Source: Nonomuraea thailandensis
GTDB lineage: Bacteria > Actinomycetota > Actinomycetes > Streptosporangiales > Streptosporangiaceae
DNA length: 64,000 bases
Assembly: GCF_024172165.1 (NCBI RefSeq)
Contig: NZ_JAMZEB010000001.1
Location: 558,001 to 622,000, forward strand
Reading direction: 5' to 3'
The position numbers were made by a program, and so were the translations under genes. Positions 26,791 to 36,249 of this stretch are shown one piece after another. Under the pieces are notes generated by a model that was not told the origin of the DNA, did not search any database, and saw only the letters and a list, made by a program, of their open reading frames with translations. Positions within the stretch are counted from its first letter, which is position 1; each line of letters starts with the position of its first letter.

Positions 26791-28209
26791 TCAAGTGATT
26801 CGGAGTGTCGCGGTCAGGTCGTGGAGGGAGTCTGACGAGGGCAGTTCCTGTATCGCAGCGATGATCTCCTTGGTGCGTGCCTCCCCGTACGGGCGGGCGA
26901 GCAGCGTGCGGGCCTTTTCGGAGCGCTCCGAGCGCGTCGCGGGAACCTGTGGTGTCCCACGCGGGTGAATGACGGTCCGTGAGACGGTTCTGCCGTCCTT
27001 CAACGTCACGGTGACTCGTCCGGGGCGCCCGGCAGGCTTGTGGCGATCGAGCGACGGATCATGACGTACCTCGATGCGCCGCATCAATGACGCCAGCGCG
27101 TCACTGTCCAGGAGACCGGCGTCGTCGAGGTGGCCGTAGCGCAGAGCCGAGGCGACTGTGGCGCGGGCACTGAAGCGCGCGGCGAGCTCATTGTGCGGAT
27201 CCGACGACTCGATCCGCATCGCATCGTCGAACACCGCGACGTCAACGTGCTCCACGTCCTTTTCACGCACCCGCTCCTCGGCGATCAGCATGGCGACTGC
27301 GTCGTTCACGCCATGCAGGTGGGCGCAGCTCGGATGCAGCTTGATGTACCCCTCACCGATCATGTAACGACTCCACCCCATGGTGTCCACCCCATCGACG
27401 AGCGCAGTCGGGTCGAAGCGCCGCCCAAAATGGCGTCCGTAGTAGCGCTCAAGGGAGCCAGGTAGCGAGGACAGCCCGGCCGCAGCCGCCTCTCCGATGG
27501 TCAGCGCTTCGATGGCCGCCATCGCGGGGTACAGGTGGTGCATCGTCGCTCCCGCGGCCGTCGTGTAGCGATCGAACGCGAGCGCCAGGGAGGCGGCTCC
27601 CTCGATCGCCGCGGTGATGCACGTGACATCGCGACCGGAGAGGAGGGAGGCGGCGGCGGCACTCACGCCGATCGTCACCCAGTTGCCTATGTCGTGGAGG
27701 TGGGGTGGCACCCCACCCAAGGAGACTCCGACCCGCGCGGCGACCTCGTAGCCCCCGACGAAGGCTTCGAGGAAGTCACGGGAGCCGATGGCACGCTGCT
27801 CGGCAATGGCGAAGAGGGCCGCGAAAAGCTGACTCGCGGGGTGCCCGATGGCCGCGGAGTAGCCGTCCTGTCGTTGCAGGACAGTGATCGTGGCCGCGTT
27901 CAGAAGCACGGCGTCGCGTGTCGCGGCGGCATACCCGGGACCGATCACGGTGCTGGGACCGTCCGACGAGGTGATCGCGCCACGTAGTGACACCATGGCT
28001 GGATTGACCGCACCTCCGCCGATCACGGCGACGGAGTCGGTGATCAGGTCGAGTGCGTGCGTCCGGAGTGAAGGGGGCATGAGGTCCCACGACGTTGACG
28101 TGAGGGCCCGGGCCAGCGCCGCCGTCGCCGGCGCTGGTGTGGACCGTGCCGAAGCGGCCGCCCCGTGCACCGGGCGGTGAGGCTCAGGGCTCAGGTCATC
28201 GAACGTCAT
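26791..28209 (-). CDS. MmgE/PrpD family protein (paralogue 1)
   Basis: A 472-aa protein starting MTFDDLSPEPHRPVHG, preceded by ggaggtgacgcg and overlapping the upstream LLM stop by 4 bases. MmgE/PrpD enzymes include 2-methylcitrate dehydratase and cis-aconitate decarboxylase. Family landmarks: LITDSVAVIGGG near the N-terminus, DGYSAAIGHPASQLFAALFA, GGYEVAARVGVSLG, MHHLYPAMAAIEALTIGEAA and KLHPSCAHLHGVNDAV. It probably dehydrates or decarboxylates a branched tricarboxylate or dicarboxylate intermediate. It is one of three diverged paralogues in this locus. Confidence 0.9.
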   Translation of the reverse strand: MTFDDLSPEPHRPVHGAAASARSTPAPATAALARALTSTSWDLMPPSLRTHALDLITDSVAVIGGGAVNPAMVSLRGAITSSDGPSTVIGPGYAAATRDAVLLNAATITVLQRQDGYSAAIGHPASQLFAALFAIAEQRAIGSRDFLEAFVGGYEVAARVGVSLGGVPPHLHDIGNWVTIGVSAAAASLLSGRDVTCITAAIEGAASLALAFDRYTTAAGATMHHLYPAMAAIEALTIGEAAAAGLSSLPGSLERYYGRHFGRRFDPTALVDGVDTMGWSRYMIGEGYIKLHPSCAHLHGVNDAVAMLIAEERVREKDVEHVDVAVFDDAMRIESSDPHNELAARFSARATVASALRYGHLDDAGLLDSDALASLMRRIEVRHDPSLDRHKPAGRPGRVTVTLKDGRTVSRTVIHPRGTPQVPATRSERSEKARTLLARPYGEARTKEIIAAIQELPSSDSLHDLTATLRIT

Positions 28210-29114
28210 CGCGTCACCTCCAGCAACGCGGGCGCCAGTTCGCGAAGCTGGTCCTGGCACAGCACTCGTCCCTCCCCGAGCGGGTGGATCGCGACATGGT
28301 CGGCGCCGGCTGCGAGATGTTCGGCGACGCGGGAGCGAATCGCCTCGGCGCCACCCCAGGCGACGAGCCGGTCGACCAGCCGATCGCTCCCCCCGGACGC
28401 CACATCCTCATCGGTGAATCCGCACGCCAGCAGGTTGTTCACGTAGTTCGGCAATCCCAGGTAGAAGCGCAGGTGCGCCCGGGCGATCCGGCGCGCCACC
28501 ACGGGGTCCTCCTCAAGGACCACTGCCTGCTCGGGAGCCAGCAGCGGCTCCTCGCCCAAGATCTCGCGCGCCCTCGCAGTGTGCTCGACCGGCACGAGGT
28601 AGGGATGCGCGCCCGCGGCCCGGTCCCTGGCGAGTTCGAGCATGCGCGGGCGCAGCGCGGCCAGCACTCGCGGTACGGGTATGGCGGGCGCCGGAGCCCC
28701 GTACTCGGCGGCATCCAGATCATCGAGGTACTTGCCCATCGCGGCGAGCGGTTTACGGTACTCATGCCCGCGATGATCGACCTGCCGGGCGTGGCTGGCA
28801 CCGAGGCCAAGCACGAAACGACCCGGGTAGGCCTCCGCCAGCGTGTTGGCGGCCGCGTTCATCGCGGTGGCATCCCGCACCCAGATATTGGCGATGGCTG
28901 TCACCACCGGCAATCGTTCGGCCGCCGCGAGCAAGAGGCCCACATTGGTGAAAACCTCCTTGGTCAGGTGTCCTTCCCCGACCCACAACGCTCCGTAGCC
29001 GAGGTTTTCGATTTCCGTAGCGGCTCGCCGGGCATCGGCGGCCGGCACCCAACCGAGCGCGCCGAGCCAGACACCGACCCGGCCGATCAGTTGCGCGGTG
29101 GCACGACCTGTCAT
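28206..29114 (-). CDS. LLM-class oxidoreductase, TIGR03620-like
   Basis: A 302-aa luciferase-like flavin/F420 enzyme. The chosen start MTGRATAQLIGRVGVW has gggaa upstream; a GTG seven codons earlier overlaps the CoA-transferase stop and is an alternative. Landmarks: YGALWVGEGHLTKEVFTNVG, FVLGLGASHARQVDHRG, MGKYLDDLDA and HVAIHPLGEGRVLCQDQLRE. Coupled to the following MmgE/PrpD gene by an ATGA overlap. A shortened copy lies downstream at 26.2 kb. Confidence 0.9.
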   Translation of the reverse strand: MTGRATAQLIGRVGVWLGALGWVPAADARRAATEIENLGYGALWVGEGHLTKEVFTNVGLLLAAAERLPVVTAIANIWVRDATAMNAAANTLAEAYPGRFVLGLGASHARQVDHRGHEYRKPLAAMGKYLDDLDAAEYGAPAPAIPVPRVLAALRPRMLELARDRAAGAHPYLVPVEHTARAREILGEEPLLAPEQAVVLEEDPVVARRIARAHLRFYLGLPNYVNNLLACGFTDEDVASGGSDRLVDRLVAWGGAEAIRSRVAEHLAAGADHVAIHPLGEGRVLCQDQLRELAPALLEVTR

Positions 29115-29131
29115 CGCAGTTCCCTTCCCTA

Positions 29132-30340
29132 TCACTTCACCAGGCCCCGCTCCCGAAGCTCGGCAATCGTCCCCGGATCAAGCCCCAGTTCGGCCAGGAC
29201 CGCATCGGTATCACGACCGAGCGGCCGACCGGTGCCGCGGACACCACCCGGAGTCCGGCTCATCCGCCACATCACGTTCTGCATACGCATCGGGCCGAGA
29301 TCCTCGTCCTCGACCGTGGTGACCAGTTCGAGCGCTTTGACCTGCGGGTCCTCCAGCAACTCGCTCGGCCTATAGACCGGCGCCACCGCGGCACCGGCCG
29401 ACTCGAACGCCGACATCACCTCCTCACGGGTCCGCACCCCGATCCAGTCCCCCACGCAGGCATCAAGCAGATCAGCGTGCTCGGCCCGCTCCCTGCCGGT
29501 GGCGAACCACGGCTCATCGACCACATCGGGACGGCCGACGAGCTTCAGGACGCGCTCGGCGACCTGGTTCGCACTCGTCGAGATCGCCAGCCAGTGGCCA
29601 TCGGCGGTGCGGTAGGTGTTACGTGGGGCGTTGTTCTGCGACCTGTTGCCGGTGCGCTCCTGGTCGATGCCGAGCTGATCGGCATAGACCACGCCCGGGC
29701 CGACCGCGGTCATGATCGGGCTGAGCAGGTCGAGGTCGATGACCTGCCCCTGGCCCCCTGCCGTGCCGCGGTGGTACAGCGCCATCGACACCGCCGCTGC
29801 GCCCGCCACGCCGGCGATCGAGTCGGCCAGGCCGAAGGCTGGAAGGGTCGGCGGGCCGTCGGGTGAACCGGTCAGATGGGCGAACCCGCTCATCGCCTCG
29901 ACCAGGGTGCCGAATGCCGGCCGGCGCGCGTAGGGTCCGGTCTGGCCGAAACCGGTGACCCGCAAGAGGATCAGGCCGGGGTTTTCCGCGGACAACGCGT
30001 TGTACCCGAGGCCCCAGCGTTCCAGGGTGCCCGGCCGGAAGTTCTCGATCATCACATCCGCCGTGCCAGCGAGCTTGCGGAAGATCCGCGCACCGTCCGG
30101 GTCGCCGAGATGCAGGCCGATCGTCCGCTTGTTGCGGCTGATCATCTTCCACCACAGCGACTGACCGTCCTTTTCCAGCCCGTGGCCACGCATTCCGTCC
30201 CCCTTGGTGGGATGCTCGACTTTGATCACCTCGGCGCCGTAGTCACCCAGGATCTGCGCCGCAAGGGGCCCTGCGAGGATCGTGGAGGCGTCTAGGACGC
30301 GCAGCCCCGCAAGCGGTCCGTCCGGTCTTCCTGCCATCAT
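29132..30340 (-). CDS. CaiB/BaiF family CoA-transferase
   Basis: A 402-aa class III CoA-transferase, which moves CoA from an acyl-CoA donor to a carboxylic acid. The start MMAGRPDGPLAGLRVLDAST overlaps the upstream gene stop (ATGA). Diagnostic parts: LGDYGAEVIKVEHPTKGDGM with the GAEVIKVE motif, NKRTIGLHLGDPDG, DVMIENFRPGTLERWGL (with the family's ENFRPG motif), GFGQTGPYARRPAFGTLVEA and a C-terminal VAPVYRPSELLEDPQV. In the locus it probably activates an acid for the CitE-like lyase encoded opposite. Confidence 0.93.
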   Translation of the reverse strand: MMAGRPDGPLAGLRVLDASTILAGPLAAQILGDYGAEVIKVEHPTKGDGMRGHGLEKDGQSLWWKMISRNKRTIGLHLGDPDGARIFRKLAGTADVMIENFRPGTLERWGLGYNALSAENPGLILLRVTGFGQTGPYARRPAFGTLVEAMSGFAHLTGSPDGPPTLPAFGLADSIAGVAGAAAVSMALYHRGTAGGQGQVIDLDLLSPIMTAVGPGVVYADQLGIDQERTGNRSQNNAPRNTYRTADGHWLAISTSANQVAERVLKLVGRPDVVDEPWFATGRERAEHADLLDACVGDWIGVRTREEVMSAFESAGAAVAPVYRPSELLEDPQVKALELVTTVEDEDLGPMRMQNVMWRMSRTPGGVRGTGRPLGRDTDAVLAELGLDPGTIAELRERGLVK

Positions 30341-30645
30341 TGCCCCCGTTCGACGGTGATCCCGAGCTGGCGCGGATCGTTCGGATGATCGGCGAGGGCA
30401 TGGACCTGGACAGTCATCCAGGGCCACAGCGGGAGTGAGGTGAGTGCGTTGTGCAACTCGGTCGCGTCGGCTACCTCGTAGAGGCTCCAGTTCGCCCACC
30501 GACCTGGGATCCGCCAGAGCCTGCGCAGTTGGCCGGCACGGGCCAGTTCCTGGCCCCGGGCGAGCTCGGCCGCGAACATCTCCTCCTTGACCGCGAGATC
30601 CGTCTCCGGCGGCCAATCGATCTCGATGTTGACCAAGAATTCCAC
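30337..30645 (-). CDS. Muconolactone isomerase-like protein
   Basis: A 102-aa protein with a GTG start (VEFLVNIEIDWPPETD) and a purine-rich gggcgagg upstream. It matches the small ferredoxin-like MIase family: FLVNIEIDWP at the N-terminus, ELARAGQLRRLWRIPGRWAN, then WSLYEVADATELHNALTSLP and LWPWMTVQVHALADHP. Classical members interconvert muconolactone and enol-lactone in catechol breakdown. Here no catechol pathway is present, so it may act on another lactone or be a dimeric helper protein. The stop overlaps the CoA-transferase start. Confidence 0.9.
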   Translation of the reverse strand: MEFLVNIEIDWPPETDLAVKEEMFAAELARGQELARAGQLRRLWRIPGRWANWSLYEVADATELHNALTSLPLWPWMTVQVHALADHPNDPRQLGITVERGQ

Positions 30646-30664
30646 GGTGTCCTCGCCCCTGCCT

Positions 30665-32146
30665 TCAGATGGTCCGGTCACTCGGCCGGTGCACGTAGCG
30701 ACCGGCCGGTGTGCCCGTGATGTTGCCGCAGGTAAGAACCTGTTGACCACGGACCCAGGTGTCGGTCACCCGGGCTCCGATCTCGAAGCCTTCGAAGGGC
30801 GTGTACTCCTGGGCGGACTCGGAGTCGGCAGCACGCACGGTCCAGGACTGGGCCGGGTCGACCAGGCAGAAGTCCGCGTCGTAGCCGACAGCGATCGTTC
30901 CCTTGGACAGCAGTCCGTAGCGTTGCGCGGGGTTCCACGAGGTCAGCTGTGCGATCCGCTGGTACGACAGGCCACGTCGGCGCCCCTCGCCGACCAGGCC
31001 GGGCAGCAAGTACTCCGCGCCGCCGAAGCCGGACTTGGCCGCGAAGACGTCGTCGCGTGGCTCCCCGAACTTTGACTCATCCTTGCAGCACGCGTGGTCG
31101 CTGACGACCCAGTCCACGCTGCCGTCGAGGACGTATTCCCACAGAGCCTCGACATCCTCCCGCGGTCGCAGCGGCGGGTTGACCTTGCCACCGAGGCCGT
31201 GCGCTGAGTCAACATCGGCAAGAAGGTGGCCGATGGTGACCTCGCGCCGGAAGTCCACGTGCTCGAAGGTCTTCGCCATGCGCATCGCCGCCCGCAGCGC
31301 TTTGCGCGACGAGAGGTGCAGCAGGTTGATGTTCGGCAGCCCGGTCTCGTCGGCGAGGAACGACGCGATGGTGACGGCCAATCCCTCCGAGTGTGGCGGC
31401 CGGGACGCGCTGTACGCCGCCAGCCCGCTCAGAGAACCCTGCTGCTCCACCAGCGTGGTGTACGCGGTCATGATCTCGGCGATCTCGCAGTGCAGCGACA
31501 GCGAGATGTGGGGCGCCTTCTCGGTGAGCTTCTCGCGCGCGGCCTGCACGCCGCGCATGACGAACTCGAAGTGCGCGAGGTCGTATCGCTCGTCCTCGGG
31601 GATCATCAGGAACGATCTCTGGTCAGACGACCGCCCGTGCAGCCCGTGGCCACCGTAGAACATGAAGATCTTGAACGACGTGACGCCGAAGTCCTCGATG
31701 AGCGAGGGGATCTCGTCGATGTGCCGGCGCGTCATCGGGGCCAGGTGGAATCCGTAGTCGATGTACGACCGGTCTTTCGCCTGCTCGAGCACGAGCGGGA
31801 AGAACTCGGCGTACGGCCCTCCCCGGTTCAGGTAGTACTGCCCGGTGCGGATGTAGGTCAGCCCGGTGGTGACACCGCCTTGGGCGCTCGCCCTGCTCTC
31901 GGTCGTGGCGTCCTCGGCGAGCGGGTTGTAGAGGCCCCAGTGCTGGTGTGCGTCGACCACGCCCGGGAACGCCAACAGGCCGCGGCCGTCGACGACCTGC
32001 TCGGCCTCGGTTGGGTCGATCCGCGGCTCGATCCGGGTGAACCTGCCGTCCACGATCCCGAGGTCGAGTCGCTCGCCGTCCGGGGCGCCGTCGACATCCG
32101 GGCGCACCACGGTGACGTTCGTGACCAGTGTGTGTAGCTTGCTCAT
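30665..32146 (-). CDS. Dihydropyrimidinase/allantoinase-like amidohydrolase
   Basis: A 493-aa cyclic-amide hydrolase of the dihydroorotase superfamily, predicted to open a cyclic amide or imide ring. Metal ligands: HQH in GVVDAHQHWGLYN, the carboxylated lysine in TSFKIFMFYGG, His in SLHCEIAEI, His in NINLLHLSSRKAL and Asp in WVVSDHACCKDE. The C-terminal LTSWNPAQRYGLLSKGTIAV with GYDADFCLVDP is the usual end block. The start overlaps the FAD dehydrogenase stop by 4 bases. Its presence suggests the imported compound has a ring amide. Confidence 0.93.
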   Translation of the reverse strand: MSKLHTLVTNVTVVRPDVDGAPDGERLDLGIVDGRFTRIEPRIDPTEAEQVVDGRGLLAFPGVVDAHQHWGLYNPLAEDATTESRASAQGGVTTGLTYIRTGQYYLNRGGPYAEFFPLVLEQAKDRSYIDYGFHLAPMTRRHIDEIPSLIEDFGVTSFKIFMFYGGHGLHGRSSDQRSFLMIPEDERYDLAHFEFVMRGVQAAREKLTEKAPHISLSLHCEIAEIMTAYTTLVEQQGSLSGLAAYSASRPPHSEGLAVTIASFLADETGLPNINLLHLSSRKALRAAMRMAKTFEHVDFRREVTIGHLLADVDSAHGLGGKVNPPLRPREDVEALWEYVLDGSVDWVVSDHACCKDESKFGEPRDDVFAAKSGFGGAEYLLPGLVGEGRRRGLSYQRIAQLTSWNPAQRYGLLSKGTIAVGYDADFCLVDPAQSWTVRAADSESAQEYTPFEGFEIGARVTDTWVRGQQVLTCGNITGTPAGRYVHRPSDRTI

Positions 32147-33528
32147 CGGGATCCTTCCTTAGCTGTGCTTCGGCTGACATGGTCGGCGGCGAGGAACGCC
32201 AGCCCGAGCGCCGGCAGCAGGCCGTTTCCGGCGAGGTATCCCGCGGCGCCATGGCCCGAGATCCCAGCCGCGGCCCCGCCTGAGGCGTAGAGCCCGTCGA
32301 CGGGGGTGCCGTCCCCGCGCAGCACCCGCGCGTGACCGTCGACCACCAGCCCGCCCTGGGTGTGGAAGAGCGCGGGCACCACCTTCACCGCCGCGTACGG
32401 CGGCTGCAGCGGCGCCTCGAAGAACGTGCGTCCGAAACGGTCTTGTGTGGCGCCGGCGGCGGCTCGTGCCGCCTCGGCCAGTTCCGCCGCGACGGCGTCG
32501 GCCGGCAGCCCTGTCACGCGGGCCAGCGCGTCGGCGTCGTCCGCCCAGATCAGCGCGCCCGCCTCAACGGTTTGCCGGAAGTCGGTGAACGAGTCGCAGG
32601 CCTCGGCGACCCGCCGGTCCAGCACCAGCCATCCGGTCGCGCCAGGCCGGGCCGCGAGTGCCGCGGCGTACTCGGAGTAACCGGTCGTCTCGTCACCGAA
32701 CCGGCGGCCGCCGAGGTCGAGCAGGAACCCGCCGTGCATGACAGTGGCCCAGCCGACCAGCGTCGCCGAACGCTGCGCGAGCGCCGCGTGGCCCTGGTAG
32801 GCGTCGAGGGCGGCGGTTGCGGCACCCAGCCGGCTCCCGATCCGCAGCGCGTCACCTCGGGATGCCTCGCCGCCGTGGTAGACCGCCTTCGCGATCTCTG
32901 GCAGATGCCGCTCGACCAGCGTCCGGTCGGCTCCGTAACCGTTGGTGGCCAGCAGAACCGCGGGCGTCAGTACCTCCTCACGCGAGCCGTCAGGCCGTTC
33001 GATCACCGCCGCCCGCACAGCGCCGTTGTCGTCAGGAAGCACGTCGACCAGGCGTGCCGGCACCAGCAGGTCGATGTGGGGCGAGGCCGTCACCGCGCCG
33101 ACCAGGTGGTCCAGCAGCACCGAACCGTGCCGCCCTTCGAGAGTGTGGCAGCGGTCCACCGAGTGACCCGGATAGCGGAAGTCCGTTACCAGCGTCAGAG
33201 GCAGACCGATATCGTCGGCCAGCCACTCGAGCATCGGTGCGCTCGCGCCGGCGAGCGCCTCGGCCAACCGGGCGTCGCCGGTCCCCTTGGTCTTCGTCAG
33301 CACGTCGCCGACGAACCGCTCCGGGGAGTCGTCGACGCCCGCGTCGCGCTGCCAGCGGGTCCCGACTCCCGGGATCATCGCGGTGGACATCGAGGTGTTG
33401 TTGCCGCGCCGATAGTGCTCACTGACCTCGACCACGAGCACGTCCAGCCCCGCTTGCGCGGCGCGCAGCGCGGCCACGAGCCCGCCGCCCGCGCCCGCGA
33501 CGACCATGTCCGGCCAGTCGCCGCTCAT
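32143..33528 (-). CDS. FAD-dependent oxidoreductase (fumarate reductase/ketosteroid dehydrogenase-like)
   Basis: A 461-aa FAD_binding_2 flavoprotein starting MSGDWPDMVVAGAGGGLVAA; the dinucleotide-binding motif is VVAGAGGGLVAALRAAQAG with the acidic residue in VLVVEVSEHY. Other landmarks are RHGSVLLDHLVGAV, VLLATNGYGADRTLV and a C-terminal HTQGGLVVDGHARVLRGDG followed by GLYASGGAAAGISGHGAAGY, as in fumarate reductase-like dehydrogenases. It probably adds or removes a double bond next to a carbonyl or carboxyl group. It overlaps neighbours on both sides by 4 bases. Confidence 0.92.
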   Translation of the reverse strand: MSGDWPDMVVAGAGGGLVAALRAAQAGLDVLVVEVSEHYRRGNNTSMSTAMIPGVGTRWQRDAGVDDSPERFVGDVLTKTKGTGDARLAEALAGASAPMLEWLADDIGLPLTLVTDFRYPGHSVDRCHTLEGRHGSVLLDHLVGAVTASPHIDLLVPARLVDVLPDDNGAVRAAVIERPDGSREEVLTPAVLLATNGYGADRTLVERHLPEIAKAVYHGGEASRGDALRIGSRLGAATAALDAYQGHAALAQRSATLVGWATVMHGGFLLDLGGRRFGDETTGYSEYAAALAARPGATGWLVLDRRVAEACDSFTDFRQTVEAGALIWADDADALARVTGLPADAVAAELAEAARAAAGATQDRFGRTFFEAPLQPPYAAVKVVPALFHTQGGLVVDGHARVLRGDGTPVDGLYASGGAAAGISGHGAAGYLAGNGLLPALGLAFLAADHVSRSTAKEGSR

Positions 33529-34166
33529 GCCGCCTCGCTCGTCGCGAGCAGCCGCAGGGCCAGCGCGGTCGGGTCGACCAGCCGGCTGCCGCCGGGCAGG
33601 GCGCCCGGCGGCAGCTCGACCGCCGAACAGCCGTTGATCACCGTGTCGGCGCCCGCCCGGCCGAGCCGGTCCACGGCCGCCCCGACGGAGGCGCCCCACT
33701 GGTCGCCGTCAGCGATCGTTTCCACGCCGAGGCCGAGCACCTCCACACCGGTAAAGGAGCCGGCCCAGCCGTAGGACTCGACCCGCGCGGCCAGCTCCTC
33801 CGCGATCGCCCGGTTCCGTGTCACGGCTCCCGCCTGTCGTCCTGTGCAAACGCTCCAGCCAAGGCTCATCCGCAGCAGCCCGAGTACCGGGAGCCGGGAA
33901 CAGGTGGCCAGCTCGACACCACCAGGGTCGAGCACGCAATCCGCCATCACGGCGTCGTACCCATCCGGCGCCTCCTGAAGAACGTCGACGACCCGCACCT
34001 CGGACTCGTGGATGTCGGCGGCGGTCTCCAACGAGGCCGGCGCCTGCTCGCCGAGGTCATGCAGCACGACCCTCAGCCATTCCGGGCACAAGGCGTCGTA
34101 CCGCGCCTGGCGGCGGGCGAGCTCGGCGCCGCCGACGTGGATCGGCGTGACGGCGAAGATCCGCAT
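33525..34166 (-). CDS. Asp/Glu/hydantoin racemase-family protein
   Basis: A 213-aa protein; the start MRIFAVTPIHVGGAEL is preceded by ggaggaagg. The two catalytic cysteines of the family are seen in DAVMADCVLDPGGVEL and TVINGCSAVELPPGAL. The superfamily includes hydantoin and aspartate racemases and maleate cis-trans isomerase/arylmalonate decarboxylase. Next to a dihydropyrimidinase-like gene, a hydantoin-type racemase or a maleate-type isomerase would both make sense; the sequence does not decide. Coupled to the FAD dehydrogenase by an ATGA overlap. Confidence 0.85.
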   Translation of the reverse strand: MRIFAVTPIHVGGAELARRQARYDALCPEWLRVVLHDLGEQAPASLETAADIHESEVRVVDVLQEAPDGYDAVMADCVLDPGGVELATCSRLPVLGLLRMSLGWSVCTGRQAGAVTRNRAIAEELAARVESYGWAGSFTGVEVLGLGVETIADGDQWGASVGAAVDRLGRAGADTVINGCSAVELPPGALPGGSRLVDPTALALRLLATSEAA

Positions 34167-34186
34167 GTCCTTCCTCCGGACGCCCA

Positions 34187-35539
34187 TCAGACGCCAGCCA
34201 GTCGTTGCAGGGTGGAGGTGACGTCTTCGCAGGCAGGAAGCTCCCGGGCGACCTCGTGGACAGTCCGGACGGCGATCCGGTCCCCCAGCAGCTCCGCCAG
34301 CAGCGCCAGCACATCCTGTTCGGACAGCGGCCGATACGCCGCGTCGCCCACGGGGTTCGGCACCTCGGCCTGGTGCGTGCGGCCGCCGGCGGTCAGGCGC
34401 ACACGTGCCGCACGTTCCCCGGGCAGCCGCGCATCCAGGTCGTCGGCGCGACGGACCGTGACCTTCCCAGCGAGCTCGCGCACCCGCGGGTCGTGGAGGT
34501 GCTCAGGTGCCGACACCGACGGATCGACCCGGCCGTGGACGAGAGCCGCTGCGACCACGAACGGGATAGAGAACAGTGCACCGAGCCGTTCGTTCCAATA
34601 CGTCCGGTCGAGACCGGAAGCCAGGAAGTGGGTCTCCACCATGACCTCGTCAACGTCGGTGGGGTCGGCCAGACCGGCCCGGAGCTCGAGCGCGGCATCG
34701 GCGACCGGATGCGTGAAGGAGCAGGACGCGTGCCGTTTGAAGTAGCCCAGCTCGATGTCCCACCGTTCGCCGAGCGCGTCGTCGAGTGCCAGCGGGTCGA
34801 ACGAGCCGACCAGCTCGCCCAGGCTTGACGCCGCCGTTCCCGTGCAGCGCGCCACACCCGCGGCCGCCATCCGGGCCGCGGCCAGACCAGACAGGTTCGA
34901 CGCCGCCATCCAGGCGTCCCGGACCGGGTTGCCATCGAGGGCGGAGCTGAAATGCCCGGCGATCGGCAGTCCGGCGCCGGTGTCGATCGCGGCGGCGACG
35001 GCTGCGGCGTCGAGGCCCAGCAGCCGAGCACAGCCGGCCGCCGCCCCCGCGACGCCCCAGCTCCCATGCGGATGGAAGCCCGACCGGAGTCGGGTCGCGC
35101 GACCGAACCTCGCGGCCACCTCGTACGTCGCCACCAGCGCCGCCACGGTGTCCTCGCCGGACGAGCCAAGGTCAGCCGCCAGAGCGAGCACCGCGGGCAG
35201 GCCATGCGCCAACGGGTGCCCGGCGGCGAACTTGTGGCCCTCGTCCATCTCGAGCCGTACCAGCGCCATCGCGTTCAGCCAGGCCGCGGCCTCGACGCTC
35301 GTCGTCCGCCCGCCGCCGACCACAGGCGCGGGCCCTTCTGGCGGCCGCCACGCGCGGACCAGCTCGTGCTGCTCCGGCTGCCGGGCGCCGACCATGGTCA
35401 CGCCGAGGGAGTCGAGCAGTACCAAGCCCAGCCGGGCGCGCGCACTGGGGGGAACGTCATTCCACCGCAGTGTGGCGACCCACTCGCCCAGCCTGCCGGT
35501 GGCGGCCTTGGCCTCCCGCTGAGCAGATCCAGCGAGCAT
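34187..35539 (-). CDS. MmgE/PrpD family protein (paralogue 2)
   Basis: A 450-aa protein starting MLAGSAQREAKAATGRLGEW. Family blocks: LVLLDSLGVTMVGARQPEQH, LNAMALVRLEMDEGHKFAAG followed by HPLAHGLPAVLALA, ATYEVAARFGRATRLRSGFH and YFKRHASCSFTHPVADAAL. It lies between the importer genes and the racemase. Compared with paralogue 1 it has the more typical KRH...C segment. A dehydratase, hydratase or decarboxylase role on a carboxylated intermediate is likely. Confidence 0.9.
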   Translation of the reverse strand: MLAGSAQREAKAATGRLGEWVATLRWNDVPPSARARLGLVLLDSLGVTMVGARQPEQHELVRAWRPPEGPAPVVGGGRTTSVEAAAWLNAMALVRLEMDEGHKFAAGHPLAHGLPAVLALAADLGSSGEDTVAALVATYEVAARFGRATRLRSGFHPHGSWGVAGAAAGCARLLGLDAAAVAAAIDTGAGLPIAGHFSSALDGNPVRDAWMAASNLSGLAAARMAAAGVARCTGTAASSLGELVGSFDPLALDDALGERWDIELGYFKRHASCSFTHPVADAALELRAGLADPTDVDEVMVETHFLASGLDRTYWNERLGALFSIPFVVAAALVHGRVDPSVSAPEHLHDPRVRELAGKVTVRRADDLDARLPGERAARVRLTAGGRTHQAEVPNPVGDAAYRPLSEQDVLALLAELLGDRIAVRTVHEVARELPACEDVTSTLQRLAGV

Positions 35540-35547
35540 GCGATGCC

Positions 35548-36249
35548 TCACAATCCCAGGTACGCCGCGCGCACCCGGTTGTCGCGAGCCAGCTCGGGCC
35601 CCTGTCCGGACAGCACGGCGGTCCCGCACTCCAGCACGTACGCGCGGTCGGCGATCGCGAGCGCCTGGGCGGCGTTCTGCTCGACGAGCAGCACCGCCAC
35701 GCCCCGGTCCCGGATGGTCTTGACCGCGCCGAGGACGGCCCAGGTGAGTTTGGGTGACAGGCCCGTCGACGGTTCGTCGAGCATCAGCAGCCGAGGCCTG
35801 GCCATCAGCGCTCGTCCGATCGCGAGCATCTGCTGCTGTCCGCCGCTCAGCGTCTCCGCCGCCTGTCGGGCGCGTTCGGCGAGGATCGGGAAGAGCTCGT
35901 AGACTTCCGCGAGCGCGCCGTCGAGGCGTTGCCTGCCGTGGATCCATCCGCCCATCCGCAGGTTCTCCTCGACCGTCAGCGGCCCGAAGAGCGCCCGGTC
36001 CTCCGGGACCTGCACCAATCCGCGGCTCACCAGCTCGCTGGGGCGCACACCGTCGGCCCGCTCGCCGTCGAAGGTGATCGAGCCCCCAGTTGGGCGGACT
36101 ACGCCCGAGATGGTCCGCAGCGTGGTCGTCTTGCCCGCGCCGTTGGCGCCGACGAGCGCTACGATCTCACCTGCCTCTACCGTCAGGTCGAGCTCGTGCA
36201 GGATCGCCAGCCTGTGATATCCGGCGCACACCGCCTCAAGCCTCAGCAT
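35548..36249 (-). CDS. livF: Branched-chain amino-acid-type ABC transporter ATPase (LivF)
   Basis: A 233-aa ATPase with Walker A GANGAGKTTTLRTI, signature LSGGQQQMLAIGRALMARP and Walker B LLMLDEPSTGLSP, followed by the H-loop-equivalent LLVEQNAAQALAIAD. The EQN in place of the switch histidine is normal for LivF. It is the second ATPase of a five-part HAAT importer; its start lies inside the end of livG (14-base overlap). Confidence 0.95.
   Translation of the reverse strand: MLRLEAVCAGYHRLAILHELDLTVEAGEIVALVGANGAGKTTTLRTISGVVRPTGGSITFDGERADGVRPSELVSRGLVQVPEDRALFGPLTVEENLRMGGWIHGRQRLDGALAEVYELFPILAERARQAAETLSGGQQQMLAIGRALMARPRLLMLDEPSTGLSPKLTWAVLGAVKTIRDRGVAVLLVEQNAAQALAIADRAYVLECGTAVLSGQGPELARDNRVRAAYLGL

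Noticed and set aside
28999..29030. Copy of gatttccgtag seen both here and in the MITE near 17810
   Set aside because: The match is about 11 bases, within a coding region, and has no inverted ends nearby; a chance similarity.
34952..35902. Plus-strand frames opposite the MmgE/PrpD and LivF genes
   Set aside because: The minus-strand genes have all expected family motifs and joined operon overlaps; the plus-strand frames have none.
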